From NCBI GenBank assembly GCA_031769625.1, contig JAUIMM010000015.1, positions 27,372,501-27,436,500 of the forward strand: 64,000 nt of DNA, read 5' to 3'. Below the pieces are notes generated by a model. The model saw nothing but the letters and a program-made list of their open reading frames with translations, searched no databases and was not told the DNA's origin. Shown piece after piece: positions 44,903 through 55,734 of the stretch (its first letter is position 1; each line of letters opens with the position of its first letter). The position numbers were made by a program, and so were the translations under genes. The stretch is from Taudactylus pleione (lineage: Eukaryota > Chordata > Amphibia > Anura > Myobatrachidae).

Positions 44903-45422
44903 GGGCCTGATTCAGAGGCGCTCGCAAAAACCACCAAGACCATCGCGACCTTCGGGCTTGCGACGAGACCCTTGTGGTAGGGTCTCGTTCATCGCAAGCC
45001 CCAGAGAGCTTTCGGCTCTAACAGAGCCGTAATCTCTCCACTGACATCACTCGTGATGTCAGTGGGGCCGCCCCCAAATGGCAAGCATTCCCTCAGGAAC
45101 GCCTCCGTTTGGGCAGCCACCCCCCCGGCCCGCCCACCAAACGGGGCAAGCTGTCACTCAACATCGACAGCTCGCCCCCTTTGGTGCGAGACCCGGAAAT
45201 AGCCGGGTCTCACGCATGCGCATGACGGAGCCGGCTTCGTCGTGCGCATGTGCTGTGGGCCACCATCGACCCGGTTGCGAGCGCTCAGCACTTGCGACTC
45301 GGAGCTAGCCGGGTCTCACGCATGCGCATGACGGAGCCGGCTCCATCATGCGCATGTGCTGTGGGCCACCATCGACCCGGTTGCGAGTGCTCAGCGCTTG
45401 CGACTGGGTCTGAATCAGGCCC
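44903..45422 (+). mobile_element. Multi-hairpin Harbinger-type MITE, family B (copy B5)
   Basis: GGGCCTGATTCAGAG...CTGAATCAGGCCC flanked by TCA and TTA. Terminal sub-palindrome and second stem are deleted. The other stems are retained with changed arms: TTTCGGCTC/GAGCCG, and CAAATGG/CCGTTTG in place of CAGACGG/CCGTCTG. About 100 bp (ACGCATGCGCATGACGGAGC to GACCCGGTTGCGAG) is tandemly duplicated near the right end. Confidence 0.85.
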
Positions 45423-45560
45423 TTAGTTCTTACAAAATTAAAGTTTGTATTTTTTTTTGTGTGTTGGGCGATATCCTGAGCCCACTTTATTTTAAAGGAA
45501 ATTCTAATAAAAGTTATATTTTAGGCAAATTAACTAACGCATAAGAGTGCCCCAAACAAA

Positions 45561-46159
45561 TGCCCTCATTCAGAGCCGCTCGCAATTAGCGCTCGCTCGT
45601 TCATAAAAAGGGGGTGGCTATTCAAATGAACCGTTCGCTCTTTGCGGTCTGTTGCCGCCTCCATGTCTGAACGAGCGAGCAAAACATACGCTCGTTTATT
45701 TGATAAAAACGCCCCCTGGCCGCTCGCATCATACGTCATGTCCGCTATTTATTAGATTAATCGAGTACATCGAACAGCGTATGAACTGCTCGCTATTCTT
45801 GTGGTTGGTTTTTTCAACCACAATATTGCGAACAGTTCTGACTATAAAATAACCCAGTGACGTGGTCAATGACGCTGCTGTATTAATTATGCACACCCAA
45901 AAAACACCCGCTTTGACCTTTAAGCACGCCTGCGTTCTGATCTCCACTCCCCCTTTTCAAGCACCTTCCCCTGTTACCACCCACATACGCCTCATTCTGT
46001 CACTCAAATTAGCAGGCACTCGCTATATAGCGAACAAACGATTTGCGGCCGCACTGACTGGTTCGCGCATGCGTACTAAAAACCGTATGCATGCGCAGAT
46101 GTGCAAATATCGCTCGGAATGAGCGTACTGCCGCTTACGAGTGGCTCTGAATGAGGGCC
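45561..46159. mobile_element. Harbinger-type MITE, family A (copy A3)
   Basis: TGCCCTCATTCAGAGCC...GGCTCTGAATGAGGGCC with AAA on both sides (45558-45560 and 46160-46162). Interior CCTTCCCCTGTTACCACCCA as in A1. Confidence 0.88.
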
Positions 46160-46365
46160 AAAGAGTCTTCTTTCTCTCTCTGCATATATGTATTGTTATT
46201 TTGACACATGGGAGCACCACCAACCAGACAAAAGTCCTGTATACTATACATTGCATTGATTTCCATAGTTGGTTTTCTTTATGATTGTCTTTATGTGCTA
46301 ATTATTGAGCAACTTTTCATGCTCAAGGGCGGTAATACATAATTTTTGTTTCCAGTGCGGATTTA

Positions 46366-46852
46366 GGGCCTGATTCAGACCCGGTCCGCAAGCGCTGTGC
46401 GCTCGCAACTGGGTCGATGGTGGACCAATGCGCATGCGCACGACGGAGTCGGCTCCGTCGTGCGCATGCGCGAGACCCGGATAGCGGCACACCGTTGCTC
46501 CGGGTCTCGCAACAAAGGGGGCGTGCTGTCGCTGTTGGTGGGTGGGCCGGGGGAGTGGCTGCCCAAAATGGAGGCGTTCCCATATGAACGCCTCCGTTTG
46601 GGGGCGTCCCCACTGACTTCACGAGTGATGTCAGTGGGAGAGATCTCTCTGGGGCTTGTGGCAACGAGACCCTACCACAAGGGTCTCGTCGCAAGCCCGA
46701 TGGTCGCGATGGTCTTGACCATCGCGACCATCTTCCTGGCCGCTCACTATAGCTGTGGGTGGTCACCCACAGCTATGCGAGCGGCCAGGAGGCCGTTCTA
46801 AAAAAAAAAAAGACCGGCCCTGATTCAGAGCGACCGGCTCTGAATCAGGCCC
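46366..46852 (-). mobile_element. Multi-hairpin Harbinger-type MITE, family B (copy B6)
   Basis: GGGCCTGATTCAGACCC...CTGAATCAGGCCC with perfect TTA duplications (46363-46365 and 46853-46855), opposite in orientation to B1. Retains the terminal sub-palindrome, TGTGGGTGGTCACCCACA, GGTCGCGATGGTC, GACGAGACCC, GGCGTTCCCATATGAACGCC and ACGACGGAG stems. Confidence 0.9.
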
Positions 46853-47164
46853 TTAATCCCCTTGATTTGTCTTTCTCAGAAATGAGTAAAAACCACGCAT
46901 GTTAAGAGAGCTCAGACTGCATATGGCATCGCAGTGGCAAATTTATCCAAGGCGTGCGAACGCACTGGCACGCCTGCGTTCGGACGACCCCCCCCCCCAC
47001 CCGTCACCACTCACAAACGGCACTTTTGCAGTCCCCATGGCAGCGGCGGGTTTGCGCCCTGCGATGCTTACGCATGTGCAGTGAGAAACAAACGGCAGTT
47101 TGTGTGCGTATTCGCAGTTGCGTACAGTAGTGAATCAAGCCTTAAATTTGTGTTTTCATATCCT

Positions 47165-47358
47165 TTTCACATTATTTTAGTATCACCTAAATGTATTAAG
47201 GGCTTTTGGAGGAGAATTCACAAAATTCTCCTGCAAGTCATTAAATTCATATTTTTTTAGTAAGCAGATCGTATTTCCCATACTTATAATGAGAAATGCG
47301 ATCTGCTTGAAATTTACTAATGTTCAAATGTAAGAAAATACTGGAGGAAGCCGTGCAA
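47165..47358. repeat. Partial MITE with GCGATCTGCTT hairpin
   Basis: AAGCAGATCGTATTTCCCAT faces GAGAAATGCGATCTGCTTGA, the same stem found in the right part of the 20.4-21.3 kb element. The other end is missing. Confidence 0.55.
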
Positions 47359-47374
47359 TAATAACGCTATCTTC

Positions 47375-47679
47375 TCTTCTCTTTTTTTTTTTTTTTTTTA
47401 ACCTCTTTTATGTAGAATATTAGTTGGCAAGAAACACAATATACCAAAGAACAAATGTAAAATGTATACAATAAAATACAAATAAAACATTGATCCTTAA
47501 AAAAATGGTTTGTACATCACAATTATTGATCAGCCACTAATTTTATAATATCGTTACAGAAACAACAACAACAACAAAAAGAAAAGAGGACAAATTAAAC
47601 ACAAAAAGAAAGTAAATAAAAAGGGTATAAAAAGGAGGGGTAGCGGGAGAGGCAACTTGCATTACACTGCGCAACCTTC
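47375..47679 (-). mobile_element. Short 5'-truncated non-LTR insertion
   Basis: Perfect 16-bp direct repeats TAATAACGCTATCTTC flank it (47359-47374 and 47680-47695). A poly-T tract at its left end is the minus-strand poly-A. The body resembles the L1 3' end at 23.8 kb in AT-richness. It was made by L1-type target-primed reverse transcription. Confidence 0.85.
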
Positions 47680-47749
47680 TAATAACGCTATCTTCAGATG
47701 GTATAATTCAGGATTCCCTCTGGGGTATCCGGTTGTTTGATAATCCTAA

Positions 47750-48110
47750 CTGGGATCGACAATACATACATCGACCACAGTACATCGACTCCTACTAGTT
47801 TAACAGGAACAATTGCTCGATCAACCAGACCCCTAGATCGACCACCTGAAGATCGACACGGACATGAGATCGACAAAACATAAGATCGAAACAAAGCATA
47901 TCGACGATATGCAGATCGACAACAAACAAGATAGACAGAATAACAGATCAAAGCCAAATAGGTAGATAGTGAATAGATCGACAGATAAAAGATCGCCTAG
48001 TCTAAGATCAATGCCAATTTGGTCGACAGTTAATAGATCCACAGATAAAAGATCTACACGCTACCTTTCGACAATACAAAAAGGTATACATATCGTACAC
48101 GCTGCCCGCT
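47750..48110. repeat. GATCGAC-rich block
   Basis: AGATCGACA, GATCGACC and TCGAC variants occur about every 15-25 bp across 360 bp. No coding function is supported; the minus-strand frames are Ser/Leu/Ile-rich by bias. Confidence 0.6.
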
Positions 48111-48790
48111 AATAGCGTATCCCCCGACGCTACTTTCAACCGTGGAACTACAGGTCCCAGCCAGCCCTTTCATCCATGCAAGTGCTCCTGGCAATGCTAG
48201 CCCCAAACATACACCTTGCAGGCCTTGTCCCTAATTGCTGTGCACCCCAATGAGTACCCTCAGGTAGTGCATGATTGGCTGCCAGCATTCCCTGGACAGC
48301 TGTGAGCTGATTGGCTCCAACCTGACATCTGACCAGGATCCAAAATGGCCCCGCCCAGCAGTGGAAGCGCTGTCAGTTTTCACCAGCACACAAGACTCTC
48401 CAGATGGGCCCCCTCAAGCTGTGGAGACCCCCTGTGCCCAGCGCCGCTCTCCAAGGCCCAGCACCACCACCGGAGGGACCACGCCAGAGCGCCCGACGAG
48501 GTAAGCGCCGCAATCCCGACAGCGTGACAGCCCGGAGTGTGACAAAAAAACACAAACAAAGCAGTGAACCACAGACACACTGTATTGACAAGACATGGAA
48601 AAGTAACAAAGAGGGGGGAAAGGGGGAGGGGAACCACGCAGCTAACCAGACTTGAGGCAAAAAAAAACAAAACCCGGAGTAAACTAACCATCACGCCATA
48701 TCATGTAATTCAGAAGCCAATTGGGCCCCCGGGGGGAAAAATTAAAAATTCCTCATAGACTCCAGCAGTAGGTCGGCAAGAGGTTAGGCC
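48111..48790. other. GC-richer stretch left of the DIRS genes
   Basis: Probably the 3' terminal part of the DIRS element or adjacent DNA. Overlapping frames of up to 104 codons lack motifs. I could not define an inverted terminal repeat. Confidence 0.35.
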
Positions 48791-48799
48791 TCCGGTGAG

Positions 48800-49362
48800 C
48801 TACGTTGATGCAAAAATAGCTAAACCCAGACGAATATAGAGTGGGAACGCAGCAACAAAACGCCACTGACCAAGGGATTGGATATCCCCGTCGGATAACC
48901 CAGCAGAAGCCGCAGATGTAGCAGCTCCTATTCTAAATGAGTGAGTACCGAACTCACCCGGCTCGAGCCCGAAAGATACCAGGCCACTCTCCAACACATG
49001 ACAAAACTGGTATTTTGTAACCAGGGATCCATCCTCGTGCATCAACCATGCCCCATCCCGTTCGCCGCACACCTGCTCAAAGGCGCTCGCCAGCGCCACC
49101 GGACATACTGCTGGAATGGGACATGGTTAAAGTGAAAACCAGCGCCCTTTACCAACCTGGTCCGTCTAGGAGCGCCGTATAAGGCATACATCACATCTGG
49201 GCGTACAATTATGTCCGCTATAGTGCGTGGTGGGTCAGCCCTCTTAGAGGTGGCACTAATTTGCAGATCCAAAAACGTTACATGAAGCGCCATGGCAAAG
49301 CCTAATTGAAATAGCAAACATTCAAAATCTGAAAAACAAACTGAAGGGACCGCAGCCACCAA
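48800..49362 (-). pseudogene. DIRS tyrosine recombinase, frameshifted
   Basis: Two overlapping minus-strand frames. The first (from about 49362) has FECLLFQLGFAMAL and continues through a segment resembling the first half of the catalytic domain. The second (to about 48800) has GTHSFRIGAATSAA, the HxxR catalytic box, then IQSLGQWRFVAAFPLYIR, where the Tyr is the expected nucleophile. The frames meet near 49070 in a shift. This enzyme would join the circular DNA intermediate to the target. Confidence 0.88.
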
Positions 49363-49559
49363 TTAAAGCAACATGGAAATATATATAGGACGCCAGTAGT
49401 CAAACGCTGTAGGGATCGACCTGGACCAACCATCCAAGGCCCCTGAAATTATGAAGGACCTGGAGGGGTCGGGCCTGCCATATAATGCAGAGAAAAATTA
49501 CACGCTTGCTAAAATACACCATAACACAGTGAGCGAGCGCCCTTGCGCATACAAATCCC

Positions 49560-50990
49560 AAAGAAAAAAACAGCATGACTTGCTGTAAGTTTTACGTGCA
49601 TGAGCCACTGAAACCCAGAACCCATTCCAAAAAACGCCTGATAACAGCGCATAGTCCTGGGGCGATGGCCCTTAAAGCTAATTCCCCCATGTTGGCCCCA
49701 ATATCTGTCAAACATAATGAGGAGACGGGTCACCTGAGGGAAACCAGCCTGAGGGACTAATTCCCGAAACAAGCCAGTCGAACCGCAACAGTGCATCCAC
49801 AATCCCAATCTGTACACCAGGTGCATGCCTGGCAACAAAATGGACATTAAGCAGCAGGCAATGCAGAGCAAGTCTCGCTAGCAAATGAACGACCGGAAGA
49901 GAGGACGAACTCTGACAGTTAATCGCATGCAATATGTCCAGATTGTCGCACCAAAAATTATACTAGCATTCCTCAAGCGGTCCCCCAGAGTCGTAAAACA
50001 ACGACAGCTCAACCAACAGCATGTTCTTAGTGAACCCCTCCGCAGCCCACGTCAACGGCCAAGGTGCAGCGCACCACAAACCATTGAGGTAAGCTTCAAA
50101 GCCAATCGCGCCAGCAGCATTAGTAAAAAGTTGCATCTGAGAGTTCTACAGGATGGGGCAGGACAGATATTCACTGTGTTGAACTGGGAAAAGAACACAT
50201 CTCAAACTTACAAGTCACGCTTGATCTTGACTGATAAACGTACAAATAATGGGGGCGGAGGACGCCTGCAATAGACCTTTCCAATCTCTGGCAGAAGATC
50301 CTCCCAATGGGAATGACCCTGCAGGCAAAGTAAAAAAATCCCAGCATGGACCGCACCTGAGGCAGGGTGAGTTTACCCATGCCTAGCGCAACCACAATCG
50401 CCCCGTGCAACCTGTCTAATTTGTGTTGGGGGAGATGACCGCAACCCGCCAAGGCATCGATCTCGATACCCGGGAAGGAGAGCCGTGTCACTGGCCCCTC
50501 CGATTTCTTGTCCGCAAAGGGGAACCCCAAAAAAAGGCAAACAATGACTGCATTGATAAATAGATTACCGAAGCGAGGGAAATCAGCTAGACCAATGCAC
50601 AGGAAATCGAGGTAGTGTGCCACCCCGGCCTCCCCTGTGCCAGCAGCAACACGCCAATGCAGGAATGTGCTGAAACGCTCAAAAAGGCGCACAATATGGA
50701 ACAGCCCATAGGCAAGCATTTGTCTATGTAGAAAACGTCCTGTAAGTGAAAGCCCATGAATATAAAAGAATCCTGGTTCCTTCTTGGGGACGACGCTCAC
50801 AGGAGAGAGAAACAGGCCTGCCAAAGGAGGGGTCGGGAATGGACCCGCCATCCTTTGCAGCTTCACCTCTTTTATAACTTTCTCGAGCAACTATGTGCGG
50901 CAGCTCCGAGGCAGACCTCAAATGTTTTGGGAGAACCGTGAGAAACAAGGCCAGAATTTGACAAAGGAAACCCATCATGAAAAACCCCAA
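49560..50990 (-). pseudogene. DIRS reverse transcriptase/RNase H, YLDD motif altered
   Basis: RT begins with RMAGPFPTPPL and LSPVSVVPKKEPGFFYIHGL near 50840-50750, typical of DIRS RT. The catalytic box reads HYLDFLCIG near 50610, where DIRS enzymes normally have two adjacent Asp residues; one is absent. RLSFPGIEID near 50470 is the motif after it. At about 49850-49760 the RNase H/methylase-like C-terminus reads HAPGVQIGIVDALLRF. Frameshifts separate the pieces. Confidence 0.82.
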
Positions 50991-51049
50991 AACAAAACTC
51001 AGCCATCACCCTATATATATATATACGACCGGAGCATATAGGGAATGCC

Positions 51050-52490
51050 GACCTACTTAGATCCGCCACCGGCAGCTGGTCGGCCGGGGGCAGTAACAGA
51101 TTTGGCAAGGAAGCAATCTTTTGCAGGGTGAGGACCCCCCACATCGAAGACATGCGTGCTGTGACCCGCAACGGGCTGCTGCTGTGCAGTTGTAACCATG
51201 GAAGGCATAGCACCCTCCCATTTTGAGCAACGAGGGGGGTGGCGGGTGAAGGGAGTTTGCTGGCACCTAGGGGCAGGTACTGAAGAGATGGGGGGCTGGC
51301 TGAGTCATCTCCAGCCAAACCTTCACAGTCTTGCAGCCAAAAGCAATGATCGAGGATCACAACTGCTTACGCCGGAATTTCTCGACATATGTCCTCCAGG
51401 AGGAATTGCTCACAGAACAAAACATCAGAAGATACCTGATGACATTCAAGTGTTCCTGAGGACGGGATTCCAGATAGCACGCCGCAAATATAAGACACCC
51501 TCCTGAAAAATATGGTATGAGCAATATTCCTCCTTCCCCATACACCCGCGCCACTGAGCTGCCTTGTAATCGTTTTAGCTTTCGCCGCAAGGGCAAAAAA
51601 CATTAACATATTTGCCCTTATGAATAAAGTCACAAATCCTCCAACGCAGCCCTCTAAGTACCGCTGTGTTATCGCAGTGTACCACTCCACCCTTAGGAGC
51701 TCATTCAGACCTGCTTGCAAGATGCGCCATTCGCTGGCAAAAAGGGGCTGGATATTTAAATTCCACGCTCGCACTGTGTGGCGTAAGGATGCCCTCTATG
51801 TCTTAGCGAGCAACGGCACTGAGCGCTCGCTAGTGTATAAAGATGCCCCCTTTCCCCTCGCAACACACGGCATCTCCTGGAATTGTTAGAGTAATCGGTA
51901 ACATCGAGAGCCATCGGAGCTGCTTGTAGCCCTTGAGGTAGCCTCGCATGCGCACTGAGCAACAATCGTGCGGCAGCGAGCGATCGCACCTTAGCGAACG
52001 GGTCTGAATCAGGTCCTTAGTCTCCCCCGGAGAAACCGAACTGTCCTCGCTTGATGAGTTTGATGGCCTGTATCTTATGACGATAATGATTTCGGCGGCA
52101 ACATGACTGCCTTCTGCCTCTATCCTCTGAGCTATCAGTATCAGAGGAGGACGAAGAACACAACGACTTACTATCCCTTCGAGCAGGCGCAATGGACTCA
52201 CTGAGAGGACCAGAACAGGCGCCATCAGCTGACAAATGACTAGTGGCAGCAGACTTATCCTCAATGTACAGTACATCAAAGGGGTACCCGCAGGAACAGC
52301 AGCAACACCGGCAGACATAAGGGCTGCAAAACAAAAAAACACCACAGCATTATGTGTTGCAGAAACAGTAGAAGGTGGTGGAGAATGAGGGACTGAACAC
52401 CCAGGGTAGTGAGAAGCTGGACAGCCAAAGGCCCAGCTGTGCCTGAACTGGAGGAGACAGCTGAAATGATGAATGGACTGCAGACGCACC
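51050..52490 (-). pseudogene. DIRS gag, split by a MITE
   Basis: N-terminal part near 52330-52020 is Ser-rich then Arg/His-rich (SLCSSSSSDTDSSEDRG), as in DIRS gag. Past the MITE come FALAAKAKTITRQLSGAGVW (about 51600) and RPQEHLNVIRYLLMF. Further on are SWRTYVEKFRRKQL and a Cys/His cluster CYAFHGYNCTAAARC with CLRCGG near 51190, the zinc-binding C-terminus. At least two frameshifts. Confidence 0.75.
51696..52016. mobile_element. Harbinger-type MITE, family A (copy A4, short)
   Basis: GGAGCTCATTCAGACC...GGTCTGAATCAGGTCC with perfect TTA duplications (51693-51695 and 52017-52019). About half the length of A1, with an internal deletion. It interrupts DIRS gag. Confidence 0.88.
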
Positions 52491-52560
52491 AGGAGAGACC
52501 GCCTCCACTGATAACAAAGAGGTCAATGTGTTGGCCAGAGATGCCAGCATACGTAAGGCT

Positions 52561-53198
52561 ATTAACGCCTAAGCAGTGTCAGGGGGACTAGCCAGAGTGG
52601 CTACGCCAGGGAGAAACTACACTGCTGACACTAGTGAGATGGGCAAACACCCTGGACCGATGCAGTCGCAACAGCCTGCCGGAACAGAAGGGTCCTAACC
52701 TGTTACCTGCCTGCCTGCCTACCCACTCTTGCCCTAGACACTAAAGAGGGCTGGCTGTGATCAAAGCAGTGGCCACATCTCCTAAGGCAACAGGCACATA
52801 CCCTGGTTGCCCACTACAACACATTGCTGCTAGTATTACAGCCCCTTATGATCTGGGGCACAAATGAGGCAGTCTGTGGTACCTGGGAGAGATGCACACC
52901 GCGCCTTGAGTGGGCAGCAGCAGCCCCCCCCCAGTATAAAGATGCCCAGCCGCGGCTCCGCCTGACAGCACTGCCGCAGTCCCATCCTGTGCTGATGCAC
53001 CGAGGCAGGATCGGAGGAGGCGGATAGCGCCGCCCGCCCCCATATGAAAGAGCCAAAGGCAGGGTCAAAGGCCGCGGTCACATCCGCAGCTCTGCCAAAC
53101 TGCGCATGCGTGGCCGCCGCCTTAGAGCTGGTCCGCAGTGAAGAGCAGCAGCCAAGAGGGGGGAAGGGGGGGCAGTGTCTTACTCATCCCATAGGCAC
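52561..53198. other. Unassigned sequence
   Basis: Several overlapping frames near 52.8-53.1 kb on both strands, with no motif and no splice context. Possibly DIRS terminal sequence. Confidence 0.35.
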
Positions 53199-53206
53199 AT
53201 CCTGAC

Positions 53207-54162
53207 CAGGGGTGTATCTAGGGGTCCGAGCGCCCCTGGCAAAGTAATGGACTGGCGCCACCCTTCCCCCCATATTTTTTGAATAATTCCTCTGTATTTA
53301 TAACGTCTCTACAGCCAACCCTCCTTCTGTATCCCCAGCCAACCCCCATGTTTTATCAGCCAGCACCCCCTTCTGTTTCTTCAGGCAGCCCCCTTTTTGT
53401 CTGCCCAGCCATCCCTCATCTGTCTCCCCAGCCCCACCATCCCACTTCTGTCTCCCCAGCAATCACCCTCCCGTGTCCCTAGTTATCACCCTCCTGTCTC
53501 CCCAGCCCCACCGTCCCACTTCTGTCTCCCCAGTCACCCCCCTCCTGTCTCCCCAACCATTAGCCTGCCTGTAATGCGGGGCTCCAGTCCCTGGCCCCCC
53601 GGATCCAGCCCCCTTCTGCAGTCCCTGGCCCCCCGCATCCAGCCCCCGACTCCAGTCCCTGGCCCCCACCATCCAGCCACCATCCCCCCGCAGCCCACAA
53701 ATACTTACCAACTTCAGCCCGTGGCCCAGCAGCGCCTCAGTGCAGCAGCAGCAGCGATAAGGGGCACATGACGTCAAGTGAGCCTTGTTCAAAAAAAAAA
53801 AAAGCTTTATTTATACCTACCAGGCAGCCGCTGGCATGCGATGGCGGCTGCCCGGACCTTGACATCTCGGAAGTTCCCAGATGTCAAGGTCTGGGCAGCC
53901 GCCATCGCTTGCTGGCGGCTGCCTGGTACATAGAATAAATAAAGCTTTTTTTTTTTAACGAGGCGCACATGACGTCATGTGCGCCCCATTGCTGCTGTTG
54001 CACTGAGGAGCCGCCAAGCCACAGGGGCGTACGCAGGACTGCAGTCCTGGCGGCCCTGTCTTGATTCTACCCCCTGGCCATGGGTGGCACCCCCAGATGG
54101 TGCCTCCCCTTGGCGGCGTCCCTGGCGAGTGCCATCCTGGCCAATGGGTAGATACGCCCCTG
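53207..54162. mobile_element. Non-autonomous hAT element with a long hairpin
   Basis: CAGGGGTGTATCTAGG and GGTAGATACGCCCCTG with a perfect 8-bp duplication ATCCTGAC (53199-53206 and 54163-54170). The left part has a C-rich CCCCAGCCCCACC array. The right part (53725-54020) folds into a long hairpin. No transposase. Confidence 0.92.
53725..54020. repeat. Long imperfect hairpin
   Basis: Arms of about 140 bp: GCACATGACGTCA, AAAGCTTTATTTAT, CCAGGCAGCCGCTGGCATGC and CCTTGACATCT each face their complements around a loop of about 11 bases near 53871. Confidence 0.88.
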
Positions 54163-54170
54163 ATCCTGAC

Positions 54171-55030
54171 TGGGGTTTGCTTGGTTATTATAGAAATAAA
54201 GTCTATACATAAAAAAAAAAGTATATGCAAATAGTTAATAGCATAAATAATAGTACCAAGTACATGCAAGCAGGTAATAGCATATATACGATACAAATAT
54301 AATTATACTAATAATTATACTTATAACCGAATATAATTACACTAATCATTATTAGCCAATAAGCCTGACACATATAAAATAATAAGAAAGCAACAACTGC
54401 ATTACAGACTTTTCTCAAAGAAAATGTACAAATCTACTAGGTCTAAAAGGAAAGAAGTCTCAATAAATTTGCAGCATCTACATAATGTAATGCTGCATTA
54501 AATTGTTGACATCCTGCATGTCGAGATTCAGAACATGTCAACATACCACACCTGTCATCAGAGGTATGCACAAAACTAAAAGAGAATAGCTCACCTTACA
54601 TCCCATGACACCATGTGTGATTCCGAATGCTGCCCGGCATCCCATCTTGACTGCAGTATGCTGTAATAATGTCATAATAATAAAAATTATATATTATATA
54701 TATGTATGTATACACATTCATATATGCATGCGGGTGCCAGGATCTGAGTAAGTATTCAGCGGGGATGGTTTGGGGAGTAGGGGGGCTGGATGGAGCGGGA
54801 GGTGGAATGGGGACGAGCGGAAAGCAGACCGTGGTGACCCGGGTCCCTTTACTGATGTATGAGTTTGTATATACACATATATCTCTGTAGAGGCACATGG
54901 GCTTGTGTAGCCTTCCTCTGTGCTGTGGCAGTGATCTGTATTACGCCCACGTACTCACTTGACCTGGAAAGAATGGAGTTCTTACAGTTGGGTGGGAGGG
55001 GGAGCGGCACGGCTGGGTTTCATTGGGCAG
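54171..55030. other. AT-rich unassigned sequence
   Basis: Contains a short TATATATG tract near 54.69-54.71 kb; no gene recognised. Confidence 0.4.
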
Positions 55031-55046
55031 GGCCAGAGCTGGATTA

Positions 55047-55354
55047 AAGGTTTGGGGGACTCGGGGCACTTAAGAGGGAGTCCCTATAGTCTAAAATTAA
55101 GAGCATAGTCATAAGTCACAAGATAGAGATAGTGTTAGGGAGTTACTAGTAGACAGTAAATATTAAAGAGTCTTTCCAACCGATTCCATTACCTAAGAAA
55201 AAGGTTTGGGGGACTCGGGGCACTTAAGAGGGAGTCCCTATAGTCTAAAATTAAGAGCATAGTCATAAGTCACAAGATAGAGATAGTGTTAGGGAGTTAC
55301 TAGTAGACAGTAAATATTAAAGAGTCTTTCCCATCGATTCCATTACCTAAGAAA
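55047..55354. repeat. Recent 154-bp tandem duplication
   Basis: Two adjacent copies, each starting AAGGTTTGGGGGACTCGGGG. They differ at only a few bases near the right end (TCCAACCGATT against TCCCATCGATT). Confidence 0.95.
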
Positions 55355-55383
55355 AAATGTATTTAACATGCATCAGGTCTCAT

Positions 55384-55732
55384 ATTATTATTATTATTAC
55401 CAGTTATTTATATAGCGCACACATATTCCATAGCGCTTTACAGAGAATATTTGCCCATTCACATCAGTCCCTGCCCCAATGGAGCTTACAGTCTATATTC
55501 CCTAACACATGCTCACACACATACACACTAGGGATCATTTTTGTGGGGAGCCAATTAACCTATCAGTATATTTTTTGGAGTGTGGGAGCAAACCGGAGTA
55601 CCCGAAGGAAACCCACACAAACCCAGGGAGAATATACAAACTCCACACAGTTAGGGCCGTGGTGGGAATTGAACCCACGCCCTCAGTGCTGTGAGGCAGT
55701 AACGCTAACCATTACACCGTCTGTGCTGCCCC
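55384..55732 (-). mobile_element. tRNA-derived SINE (V-SINE-like)
   Basis: On the minus strand: a tRNA-like head with A-box-like TAATGGTTAGCG and B box GGGTTCAATTCCC, then a conserved centre (GTTTGTGTGGGTTTCC, CGGGTACTCCGGTTTGCTCC). A 3' tail follows with AAAGCGCTATGG and CGCTATATAAATAA, ending in (ATT)n. The promoter boxes are near-canonical. It has inserted in a CACATATGCAG array. Confidence 0.88.
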
Positions 55733-55734
55733 AT

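Larger units (their letters stand above)
44421..47145. mobile_element. Family C MITE split by later insertions (copy C3)
   Basis: The left half (about 44421-44640) matches the first 220 bp of C1, including CACATCCATAATACTTAGCA and CTTGCACAAGCTCTGACCTT. The right half (about 46895-47145) matches the rest, including CTGCATATGGCATCGCAGTG. Three other MITEs (B5, A3, B6) and some spacer lie between. Confidence 0.75.
48790..52560 (-). mobile_element. DIRS-type tyrosine-recombinase retrotransposon, degenerate
   Basis: Reading the minus strand the order is gag, reverse transcriptase/RNase H, tyrosine recombinase, as in DIRS elements. These retroelements lack integrase and insert by site-specific recombination. 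All genes carry frameshifts, and a family-A MITE splits gag. The outer limits are approximate because the inverted terminal repeats could not be recognised. Confidence 0.85.

Noticed and set aside
54702..54890. Gly-rich ORF of 62 codons
   Set aside because: Isolated, no splice context, low-complexity DNA.
55660..55732. A tRNA gene
   Set aside because: The A- and B-box-like motifs belong to the head of a SINE; a full cloverleaf is not present.
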